Of a stretch of 64,000 bases of DNA, positions 53,318 to 64,000 are shown in pieces; position 1 is the first letter of the stretch, and each line of letters starts with the position of its first letter. This DNA comes from Litomosoides sigmodontis (taxonomy: Eukaryota; Nematoda; Chromadorea; Rhabditida; Onchocercidae), in contig OY718805.1 in NCBI GenBank assembly GCA_963070105.1, positions 1,674,001-1,738,000 on the forward strand, written 5' to 3'. Position numbers and translations under genes: made by a program. The notes beneath the pieces were generated by a model. The model ran no database searches. It was given only the letters and a program-made list of their open reading frames with translations, and was not told where the DNA came from.

Positions 53318-54001
53318 TCAATTATTTAACACACACACACACAGCTGGCTGTCACAAGAACCTGAAAATTTATATCGCTTGCGCGAATGTTGCAAAAAAA
53401 GATAGATTGAGGAAAGTTTAGACAAATTTTAATGCATCAGATAACACGAAAAACCATTAAACAGTAATGCAAACTCATAACTTCGCATTATGAAAAACTG
53501 AAGTCACACATTAAAAAGGTCACATGGTGCAGTACTATTTATTGAAAAGGGAGAGTAGTCGAAATACAATGGAACAGAGGTTGACAAAAATTAGAAAATA
53601 CACAGAACTAAGAGAGTGTAAAAGATTGAAAAACTCCCACCACAGAATGGAGGACTGAAGAGGGAAAACCATTAAAACGGTCTCAAGTGAGCAGTTCCGG
53701 ACCAAAACATTTTGGAATGAGAGTAGCAGGTCGGAGGTTGAATTACGATCGCGAAAAGCATCCATGCCGGATGGGTTGCTGTTGAGTTGTTATATGCTAA
53801 TGGGTCGTCTGGCTTTTAGTCTTGAGGAATATCCCTCACATATTTTTGGGCAGTGCAAAGTGTCGGGTATCCTCCGTTTCCCCGCGTTCCATCTTTTTAT
53901 CCTATCCTTTCCCACTTTTTACAATTTAATGTTCACTTTTTGCGAGTCATGTGAATTCCACAACTAAGTTACATTATGCATTTGCTAACTGTTAACTGTG
54001 G

Positions 54002-54050
<49 letters not shown>

Positions 54051-54146
54051 TGAGGTGATGAAATTGTCTCGTGAACATACCTCTCGAATAGCTTCGTTTT
54101 GATTATAAATTAATTCAGCTGTAATACATCCTTTTACTGTACTGTC
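53318..54146. other. Divergent promoter region, GCP (-) / mitofusin (+)
   Basis: Spacer between two divergent start codons. It contains a long AC microsatellite close to the mitofusin start. A 67-codon ORF at 53764-53967 and a 76-codon minus ORF at 53535-53765 lack family or splice support. Confidence 0.6.
54003..54047. repeat. (AC)n microsatellite, about 22 units
   Basis: Uninterrupted AC run of about 45 bp, ending 100 bp before the mitofusin start codon. Its length may vary between isolates. Confidence 0.95.
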
Positions 54147-57100
54147 ATGTCCGGTTCTCTGGCTACATATTATCCGATTGCATCACGAGATATTAAGTCA
54201 GGTAACTGTCGCTTTTAAACTACGTTAAAAGGCATAGAAATCACTCGTAGGATCGCTAAGAGGGACGAAGCTTTTATTGGCTTCTTGTAGTTGAAATATT
54301 TAATTCTTCAGCTATTCTTTTTAGGCGTAAAAGGCGATACTCCCTCTATAATTTGAAGAAGATTATGATTTAAATAACTATTTTCTTTCTTAAACTTCTA
54401 TTAGAAGATTTTATTGCAGATATGAGTTATCGACGGAGCACTGGCGAACCACTCAAGCGATTTACAGAAGCGAAAACCAGTATCGGTGATATTTATAATG
54501 AGCTAGAAACCTACGTTACGGATCTTTCACTTTTCTACAAGGGCATGTTTCTTATTAATTAATGTATTTTCTTTCACTTCCAATGAGTACTGTCCGGGAA
54601 TTCGTTTTGTGGTAGCTAGGACTTTTTCTAATTTTTTCCATAAAATATGTTTTTGGATGTTGCTTTGAAGTAGTTTCACATACTATGTGCTTCTACGCAC
54701 TGCATAATGGGAATAAGAGAATTCCTCAACTTTCTTCTAGCAAGTGCTTTGAAAAGTCGAGCATCGATGTTTTATTTTTGTATTGGATTTAGAAATCCTG
54801 AATGACAATGGAAATGTGCCGGACGAGCAGGTGCTGGAAGTTGCACGCTTCAAGGAGAGTATAAAAACAATTCGTGATATGTTCATGCGTGACACTATGA
54901 AAGTTGTTTTCTTCGGAAGGTAACTTCCTATTTAACTACATTGGACTGTTGAATATCCATCAGATTTATCTCACATGTGCATCTAAACATTTATAAAAAC
55001 CTTCATGATAGTTTTTTTCCAGAACAAGTAATGGCAAAAGCTCGGTGATTAATGCCATGTTGCATGCAAAAGTGTTACCGCAAGGAATGGGGCATACCAC
55101 TTGCTGCTTTTTGCAAGTAAATCTAATTAAAACTTCTTCACTATTTTGATGTCATTCTAAATTCGTATGCTAAGGTTTGGATCTTATAATAAGGCAAAAA
55201 TTGATGAGAATTAATGATCGTTTATAGGTGGAAGGAAGCCCAGACGACCAAAAATTTGTATTGAATGAAGACTCATCGGAACGGATGAACATCGAACAGT
55301 TGCAAAGATTAGGACATGCAATGAGTGATAGTAACGTTTCACTTACCGAAATGGGCCAGGACTCACTTTTACATGTTTTCTATCCCAAATCAGCATCACG
55401 TTTACTTCAGAACGATGTCGTTATTGTCGATAGGTTAGTTTGGGTTTTGGGCTTTTTAATATACGCTATTACTTCCACTTTAATTTTTTTGGAAGGTGTG
55501 AGAGGAGAAACTGGGATGTTTTCACGTGAAGACTGATTGATTTCTTCTAAATTAGGTTTTAATTTTTCGATCACATCGTGAATTACACAATGAGCAAAAT
55601 TTAGCCGGCCAAGTTTTGTGGAATTCAATTTAAGATTGTTATCAACCCTTAAATTGCATAACTTAGATAAAATAGTAAGTGAGGAGGTGCACAGTCCCAC
55701 ATTATCTTTGTTTATTGATTATTTTATATGATTACCGAAAAGAAAAAGTGAACCTTCAATCAAAATTATAAAATTCTTCAGCCCTGGTGTAGATTTATCA
55801 CCGGAATTTGATAGCTGGATTGACAAGCATTGCATGGATGCGGATGTCTTTGTTTTGGTTTGTAATGCAGAGTCGACTCTTACGCAAGCTGAGAAGAGTT
55901 TTTTCCATCGAGTGAGTTCAAAGCTAAGCAGGCCGAATATCTTCATTCTTAACAATCGCTGGGATGCAAGTGCAGCAGAAGTGGAAAATATGCAACAGGT
56001 TGAAAAGTTGAGTTCGTGTCATGTTTCGTTTTTTGTGAGGCAAATGGGGAGGCGAGTCAAAACATTTTTTACATTTCTCATGCCTTAGTAATTGAGAGAA
56101 TTATTCTCATTAATGTTGCCAAATCCAATCTTATGGACCATTGTTTAACGTAAACGTAGTATTTTGAGAGACAAAATAATTTTGCTTATACTTTTCTCAT
56201 AAAAAAGAAGAGATTTGCATTCCATATTATTTTATGTATGACTAGAGAAAAGAAGATGATGAAGTCCTGTCTAAAATCACTATTAGGCTCTTCATTCATG
56301 CTATAAATTTATCATTGGAATTTAGTAAAATCTCATTTGCTGTCGTTTTTTTCTTCTCAGTTTTGTTGGTATGCTTATTCTTTCAAGAAGCTGTGAAGCT
56401 GCAAAGCTTTATATAACTTTTTTTTCCAGTTGGCCATAACTTACCAATAATTTGAATTTCTGCGCTTACAACTAGTGAGATCTTCTGTCGCTTCAAAAAT
56501 TTTTTCTTAATTTTTGATTTTAGTTTTTGTTCTTGATGTTTCTTCATTTTAGTTGCTAAATGTTTCTTGTTATTTATATTTCATTGCTTTCTTTCAGGTC
56601 CGTGAACAGCATATGACGCGATTCAAACAATTTCTTGTGAGTGAGCTCAAGGTATGTAGTGAAGCAGAAGCCGCAAATCGCATATTTTTTATATCAGCGC
56701 GTGAAATGTTGGATATACGCTTGAAAGAACGGGGTGTAATACATGATGGTGGGATTTTTTTTTCATGTTCGAAAAGATGTACTTAGGATGATGTCCAGCT
56801 GAGATTTTTCTTGTAGCGAATTTTCTATGGAAAAGCTTACTAAAACGGATTCTAAAAACTAATTGTTTGATTTCAGCCTATCAAGTTGAGGGATATCAAT
56901 ATCGCGCAATGGAATTTTGTAATTTTGAAACACAGTTTGAGGTAGGAGTGAATATCTTATGGAAGTCTACATTATAAAAAAGAAAACAGTAAAGAGCAAA
57001 CCAAGAATAGAAGAAAACGTTTAATGTCTGATAAGTATGGAATTTTTAAATTTTCAGCAATTGATCTCGAAATCTGCTATCAGCACGAAATTTGAAGCTC

Positions 57101-60100
57101 ATGCACGGAGAGCTCGCGAAATTGTGGGAGAAATGAGGAATAATCTAGATATTGTGCAAAATAGTACTCTCAAACGGAAGTATGTTTGGATAAATATTTT
57201 CTAATTACATTAATTGGGATCCAAAATCTCCTCCAAATTAAGAGGATGTTTTCCTGCGTTTAAAAGTAGCGATTATTTAGAGCAGGGAAATCCATAATTT
57301 CTTTATGCAGTCGATCTGATCCCCAGTAGTGTTCTGTTATTTCTGGCTTGACTCGTTAACATACAGCTGACATCGTCTGATGGCTATTGTGATTTCTAAT
57401 GTGGAGAATGTAACTGAATCACAAGTTTTTTTATGAATTGTATATCATTTTTTGCATTAACTTTACGGATTTTAGGAGTGAGTTGCAATCGGATTATGCA
57501 AACAAAGAAATCATATTTAAGAACTGTTTGAACAACTGGAAGGAATTTGAACGATTTGCTGTTGTTGAATCTCAAAGATTGAGAAATGAAGTATATTTAT
57601 CACTTCTTGGGATTATGTAATCAACAGTATTTCTTTGTTGCTGAGCGAGTGAAACCTTAGTGATTCAATTTGTTTCTTTCCAGGTGCATCTGAAAGTGTC
57701 TGCGGATTTCTATGAAGAAATGCAAAAGCTGGAGTCAATTATTGATAGATTCGATTACAGGTTCATTGACGAACCTGTTTCCATTGAAGACTATAAAAAG
57801 GTTAATTTTAATTGCTAGGTAATACTAGTGATTTATTTGACAACTCAGTTACTTTCTACTGTGACGTTTTTATTAGAAGTTATATTGCAGAATTTAGCTG
57901 ATTTTGTGGACAAAATTGTGACGGAAGATTTAGAAGCGCGTTGCACGAGAGGTCTTATGCAACGTATTTGGAATTTGGAAAATTCCATGTATTGTACGTT
58001 TTTATGGTGTACTTGATCGCTCTTAAGCATACATTCCTTATATTTGTCTCATTAATGTTCATCCTTGTGCTTATTTCTGTTCTGTTTTTAATTTAGGTAA
58101 TTTAATTCACTTGCATGGTCTTCGATGATGTGTTTGACAGCATATTTACCTGTAAATTTGGATTAGAATAGTTTTTTTTCAGAAAAAATTGGAATTAATA
58201 ATACTTTATATTTCATTGCAGTGCACGTCAACCAGATACTCGCGGAACCATATACTAAGAAGCTAGAGCAGGTACTAATTTTTTCTGACGACTTGTAAAG
58301 TACGTCTCCTATAAACTCTATAAACATGGCCGTCGCATAGTTTTGATATATTAGTTGGTCTTCGGGCTAACTAAAGAAATGCTTCAACTGTTAGCTAAAA
58401 AATTAATTTGCAGTTGAAGCATAAAAAGTTAGCCAAATTTTATTCCTTGTGTTTGAATAATTTCTTATTTCCAGATTTGGCGGTATCGTCCTCCGTTCAA
58501 TTTTTCTATTTGCATTAATTGTCCGTCTTTGATGCAAGACTTTCGAGAAGATTTGGAATTCCGATTTTCCTTTGGTATTACAGCGATCATCAGACGGATC
58601 AATGCATATCGTTTAGGAAAACCTATAACCGCTGTTGGCAGTCAACCATTACTCGATGTTTTCGTGAGTTTTTTGATATCTTGGGTTTATTTTGAACAAC
58701 TTCTTGTACTTTGAGTTGCATTTCCATGAATGATTTTCTATAAATAAATTGATAGCATGTATACCGTGATTATATGGTGTCATGGCAACATGTAACATGT
58801 TTTGATGACATATTGACGGGAATTGAAGCTCTAATTGTCAACAAAAAGTTGGATTTCTTGTCACTGCGTATAAGAGACTGAAACTTATCCAAAACAATTT
58901 ACCAAAGTTATGGGAAAGTTTGTCTTTGCGAGAGAATTTATACTAATTTTACTCAGTATCTTTCTGGAGTATTCGCAAAGCCTTTTTATGCATTTTGGAA
59001 CTATAATGAGTACCAATAATATAATAACATAATATTAAAACTTTGTCGATGAAATGTACATCTATGGTGTGAAATAATACTTCAGAAAAGTTATACTAAG
59101 CAGACAAGTATAGAAGCTGGCGAGGGAAATTTGGAGCAGAATAGTCACGAGGATATGCTGGTAACAACTGCTCAATCACAAGAAAATGCCGTAATGGCTC
59201 AAATTTTACTTTCTTCGATTGGTTATATTGCTAATGGCGGGCTTGGCCTTCTTGTTGTAGGCGGAATAGTTAGTTTTCTATTCTTTTCGATAGATTTTAA
59301 CAGTGAGCTGACATTAATAGTAAGTTGATGCTAATACGAGATAAATTAACAGTTAGCTAGTGCTAGATATTGAATGTGATAATCTTTCCTATCAAATAAA
59401 GTTTATTATAGTGTACAAATATTTCAGTAACGATTTAGTTTTCTATAATTGTTGTGAACTCTCTTTTAGGTTTCGAGAGCAGTTAGTTGGCGTTTTATCG
59501 CTGCTGGAGTAGCGCTCTATGGTGGTTTGTACGCCATAGAGTATTGTCGTTGGAATTCTGGTGCAAAAGAGCAGCATTTAAAAGATCAGTTCCGACATCA
59601 TCTAAGTGCAAGAATGCGTAACGTTGCAACTACGCATACAATGCACTGTGAAACACAAGTTCTAAGGTCAGTTGCTGTTTAAATTCCGTATCATGGAAGT
59701 ACTATCACAGCCATGTGTATTTGATGTCACTTGTCTTTCTGTGCATTGCCTCACATGACTGTACAGAAAGGATGATATGTTTTTCACGAATTAACTATTA
59801 TATACTACATTTTACTAATATTCAGGAAACTATTGACTATTTTTTAATAACCATTCTAAAAATTTTTCCACTTAAAGGGAAATGCAGCAAGTGCTTGGTG
59901 GTTTAAAAAGTACTGTGGGTGGAGTACATCAGGAAATGAAAACGGAGCTTGATGACATACAAAGGGAAATTCGAGAGATTGATCATGTTAACAAAGGACT
60001 TAACACAATAAAGTAAGCTTCTAATGCAGTTTCACTTCTAATTATTGCGGGTGGATCGTAAAGGGCGAAAAATGTTAATGATGTTGCTAGAAAAAGGAGT

Positions 60101-60333
60101 AGGTTGCCTTAAAATACACCAGGTGTATTATTTTTTACTTATTTGAGCCTTTGTCAATAATTGATTGTTATAATTCTTTGTGATTTTTCATTTTATAACT
60201 TTATTCAAATTATGAAGATGTGATAAACTTTGAACATTGCAGAGGGAAAGCATCATTTTTGAACACAGATCTGGATCGTTTCGAGAGTGAATTTTTGAAA
60301 AACGGTTCACATTCACCCGTACTTCAACAATAA
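54147..60333 (+). CDS. fzo-1: Mitofusin (FZO-1/MFN), outer mitochondrial membrane fusion GTPase
   Basis: Dynamin-like GTPase that tethers and fuses mitochondrial outer membranes. Eighteen exons, all phase-consistent: 54147-54201, 54420-54542, 54793-54919, 55023-55116, 55228-55433, 55782-55998, 56598-56748, 56877-56941, 57058-57179, 57476-57590, 57684-57800, 57891-57993, 58222-58271, 58475-58663, 59086-59319, 59470-59666, 59878-60012, 60243-60333. They give 796 aa. G1 is GRTSNGKSS (about 101-109), the switch is MGHTTCC, G3 is DSPGVD (about 201-206) and G4 is NNRWD (about 259). Next come a helical HR1 region, two hydrophobic segments (about 624-655 and 664-682: [17 protein letters not shown] and [18 protein letters not shown]) forming the membrane hairpin, and a C-terminal HR2 coiled coil ([20 protein letters not shown]). 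Intron 2 appears to use a GC donor. Confidence 0.95.
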
Positions 60334-61019
60334 ACTTGCTGGAATGTATTTTTATTGCACATTATCATTGGCTAGAAAAATTTTCAAGTTAACTTGATTT
60401 AAAACTTTCAGATACCTTTAGTGAATGAAATTTTCAGCGAAATTTCAGGAGAAATACAAGGAGGAAAATTGGACGATTGACATCGTGCCTTTTACTGAAA
60501 TTTGCTTTCTTTTCACATCACTATTAGAATAAAAGTGGGAATGAAATAAGTTGCTTTATTTTTTCTATCATGAGACTGACTAATATTTTATGCCTTCTCT
60601 CTTGCGGGTTAATACTTTGCTTTTCGATTCTTACTTGTTTCTTACAATTTCTTTCGCATAAATTTTAGTCAGAAATGTCCGATAACTGTTGCATAAATTT
60701 AGGTCGAATTTAGTCTCAGTGTTTCGTGGTTTATGTTAATTTCATCTTTCTTGCATTTTCTTATTTTTTTGTGTTGATGAATTATTATCTTAGTTTCCGT
60801 CGGTTGCATTGTTAACGGCAGGTAATTTAACACAAAAATGTAGGCGTGAATATTTGATTATATGTGAAGTTTCTTTAGTTTACATGTTTAAGCTTTTTTA
60901 TCGAAATAAACCTGAAAGTTATAATTGTTTGCAAAATGAGAGCATGTGAACGACGACTTGAAGTAACTGACGTGAAAGGATACTCTTTAATCTGTCAGGT
61001 TAGTGCATTAAACCTCATT

Positions 61020-61107
61020 TGGATGAGTTTAGTTAAAATTGGATGAGTTTAGTTAAAATGTGTGTGTTAAAATGTGTGTGTGTGTGTTGGATGAGTTTAG
61101 TTAAAAT
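61020..61107. repeat. Three copies of a 20-bp unit interleaved with GT repeats
   Basis: The unit GGATGAGTTTAGTTAAAAT, with its flanking T, occurs at 61020-61039 and 61040-61059 in tandem, and again at about 61088-61107. Between them is a TGTGTG tract with part of the unit (TTAAAATGTGTG) duplicated. This looks like recent slippage or unequal copying. Confidence 0.85.
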
Positions 61108-62503
61108 GTGAAGCAATTGATGAGAAATTGTCAGTGTTGGCAACAATGAAGATTGATCCAACCAGTAATTGATGACGTAACGACAGTTTAGTGTGATGAA
61201 GTAGTAATTTCTTCACAAGTATTTTTTTCCATTTCGCAAATCTAATACGAAATTTGCAGACAAATGAAAAAATTTTACATAAAAGCAGGCTTACTTCGTT
61301 TCATTTCATGTTTAGTATACTGATTTTATAAAATGTAGCTATTGCTTTATCTTCTAGCATTGTATTTCAACAAAATTGTGAAGTATTGGAAGAGACTACT
61401 GTAAAGACGGTGCGCACAGGTATACGATTGGCACAGCAGCTAAAGTTTGTTTCAATTTCAAATCACAGTTGCTAAAATTATAGAGAGTAATTGCTATTTT
61501 CCATTTTGCAAAAAATATCTTACTTATTCATGTACTTTCAAAAATTTCCAAAATAATCATTCAAAGTACTTCCTTATCTATTCCGATATAAATGAAATTA
61601 TTTAAGGAATTGATTGAAATTCCAAACGGTTTAATGAAACTTTTACTTTTTTTTACTTTTCTAAATAATTCTTTTGTCCAAAACAGAATATGCAAAAAAA
61701 GGCTGACAATTAATAACAGCAATTTTAGCTATTAAATCTTAACTAAATCTTGGATTGAGAACAGGTGGAAAAATGGTCATGCAAATTGTCGTGTTTTGAA
61801 AATATCCTGAAATTGAATACTTAATGAATTCATAGAGAAAAAATTATCAAAGTTTTAAGATTACACAGCGAAAATTTTACAATTGAAAAACTAAAATCAA
61901 CATTATGAATTTAAATTGATTTTCACGAACAATTAAAATGCAGCCAATGCTGCTTATAAATAATAAAAGAATTAAGGGAAGAAAAAAACGGATGTTCTTT
62001 AATATTTTTTTTCTGTTTTATTTTAGAAAATTATTCCAAAATTATACGAATGAAAAGATTTCAGCAACACTAATTCAATAGTGATAATTACGGATAAATA
62101 CAAATTATACAGTATGACATGCGTTACACTGTATTTGAGAGGATAATGAAGAAACACTTCATTTTTACGGTATCCACTAACAATAATAATAAGGAAAACG
62201 CTGAAATATGCATTATCGTAATGCTTTCTACTCTCGTACAATCATCCTTCTATCCTTTACCACTTATTACTTGATAACTTTAACTTATAGATGAGTAGAA
62301 AAAGTACTGCCTTACCTACCTACCTGTTCATTCTAGTAGGTAAAAGGAGAAGCAACGATTTCGTCTATCAATGATTCACTTCAATCGCTAATTTTTACAT
62401 TTCTTTTTTTATTTCCTTCTTGCATCGTACCTTTCTCTAACTTCAACAACCGTTCATGCTTGGTGTATCCTTCAAATGAAATTAAAACTGCAAACGTACA
62501 TAG

Positions 62504-62504
<1 letters not shown>

Positions 62505-62536
<32 letters not shown>
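62505..62536. repeat. (CA)16 microsatellite
   Basis: Uninterrupted CA run in the gene-free right end. It creates a spurious CVCVCV ORF on the minus strand. Confidence 0.95.
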
Positions 62537-62539
<3 letters not shown>

Positions 62540-64000
62540 TTGCATATGTCCAAGTAGCGTTGATATTAAATGTATGATGCGACAACTGCGCACTGTGGAA
62601 TAATTTAATCGTTTTGCTCCTTCTGTACCAAATTCATTTCACTGTTTCGTCCTTTTATAAAGTTAAAATATAACTAAAGAGATAAGCATATCTGCCTGAA
62701 TTTAGCAAAATCATTTCTACAATTTCCTTCATCATGACATTATGCTGCATGCTACAGTAATATCTCATTACAGTAAGGCTCTGCTGTGACTACGATATTA
62801 ACGGCAACACTTAGTGTACGGTGTTTAGCATATTCGTAGTTTTATCAAATCGTAGGAAAAAACTGGAGAAAACTGCTTTGTGCTATATATGTCAACAATT
62901 CTTATTTTCAATTCAGAACGAAGTTAACAAACCATTTAGGAGCTATTCTACAATTGAAGGGAAGAAGCAATGATGGAATTTGAACAATTAAATGTTTCCT
63001 CGTTCAATCTAAAGAAGTTAACTAATTTACTTACTTCCAATCGTTTCATTTCTCTGAATTTCTAAATTGAAACTAAATCGCTTTTTTCAAAAATAACTAT
63101 TTTGCTGAGCTTAAATATGTACGATCAATTCATCCTTTGAATTCTTCCTACAGCAATAACAATAACCACAACAACGGTATCGGAAGTGGTGCAAAGATGC
63201 GATCATAGCTGTTGTTTTTTTTTCAATTTCATAAGTAATCAAATTATTCTTAGTGCTAATTAAGATATCAACGGTTTCTGATAATGAGTAAGAAGGCATA
63301 TGGTTATCGTTAAGCAGTTAACGAGAAAAATATATGGTAAATTTTTAATTGCCTAATTTAAAATCATTACGTAAAATTGACGTTACATCAGTGAGAGCAT
63401 TTTTGGTATTTTTTTAAAAAGCATCGCCTATTAATTGTGATGGCTAACTTTGATTATCATTTGCAATCACTCATCTATCATTATTACTTCCGCTATCAGT
63501 ATGAGTGGTACGGTGGAAATTGCCACAAAATGATTTCATCCAACGGCAGTACCGTCACTGTTGCTGTTGTCATTTAAATGGAGCAATTAGACGAAGTAAA
63601 TATACGTACATTTGACACGTCAGACTATCTCTCATCATTGATTAGCCATACTTTGTAGGCGAAACGAAATCTCTCCACTCATCGAAATCATCGTGGATGA
63701 GTGGCCAGCCTTGTTTGATGATTGAAGTTTCATCCATACTTTTTTTTCCCCACTTTTTCTGTTCGCAATTTTAAACTGCGCAACATTCAATGATCAAAGA
63801 TCACAATCACCACTGCCATCATCGGACATCACCGATCATTGGCACAAACACTCAACACTAGCGATAGCAAAACACAGTACTTTCAAAAGTTTGCTTAACA
63901 GGAAGAGCAGGAGGAATGGAGGAGAAGGATTGAAGTGAGTGGCAGATTATTGAGAGTGCATTTTGTGCTATAGCAGCTTGTTTGAAGCTTAGCTTTCCTT

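Larger units (their letters stand above)
60334..64000. other. Gene-free right end (3.7 kb)
   Basis: AT-rich. Only microsatellite and short-repeat features (listed separately) and short ORFs without motifs or splice context were seen. It includes the mitofusin 3' UTR and probably flanking sequence of a gene beyond the window. Confidence 0.55.

Noticed and set aside
53764..53967. 67-codon ORF between GCP and mitofusin
   Set aside because: No family motif and no exon continuation. It overlaps an equally long ORF on the other strand in the promoter region.

Overview
The window looks like nuclear genomic DNA from a nematode, most likely a filarial (spirurid) worm. It is AT-rich. Genes are split into many short exons, introns usually end in TTTCAG or TTTTAG, and several start codons sit just after such an acceptor, as expected for spliced-leader trans-splicing. 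The proteins match worm or general metazoan orthologues. I assigned genes by reading translated exons against remembered family motifs and by keeping codon phase across every intron. No database search was run.

Layout: (a) 1-92 (+) is probably the C-terminus of a gene that starts left of the window. (b) 1146-12184 (+) holds three genes: mitochondrial P5C dehydrogenase (ALDH4A1/alh-6, 567 aa), ER membrane complex subunit 2 (EMC2, 291 aa) and polyprenol reductase (SRD5A3, 281 aa). (c) 12749-24543 (-) is serine palmitoyltransferase subunit 1 (SPTLC1, 474 aa). Its 7.1 kb intron contains a complete GH37 trehalase gene on the opposite strand (17095-21601). (d) 25296-27684 (-) encodes a 315-aa protein resembling the NEPRO/Rmp1-type nucleolar family. 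(e) 28915-35671 (+) encodes a large secreted protein with two tandem IgGFc-binding-like regions. (f) 36447-39090 (-) is the proteasome lid subunit Rpn9/PSMD13 (389 aa). (g) 40169-41614 (+) is the kinetochore protein DSN1. (h) 42188-44831 (-) is a GILT-like thiol reductase whose 5' end is unresolved. (i) 49002-53317 (-) is a divergent gamma-tubulin complex component (693 aa). (j) 54147-60333 (+) is mitofusin (fzo-1, 796 aa). (k) 60334-64000 contains no gene I can support.

The genes do not form one pathway. They are a typical mix of housekeeping genes (proline catabolism, ER protein insertion, dolichol and sphingolipid synthesis, proteasome, kinetochore, microtubule nucleation, mitochondrial fusion) plus two secreted or worm-expanded families (trehalase, IgGFc-binding-like). 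Neighbouring pairs are convergent (SRD5A3/SPTLC1, IgGFc-like/rpn-9, DSN1/GILT) or divergent (NEPRO-like/IgGFc-like, rpn-9/DSN1, GCP/mitofusin). The divergent spacers should hold promoters, and two of them contain long dinucleotide repeats. The points most worth a second look are the nested trehalase and its irregular splice junctions, the tandem IgGFc-like secreted protein, a perfect 27-bp-arm hairpin in one of its introns, and GC-AG introns in three genes.
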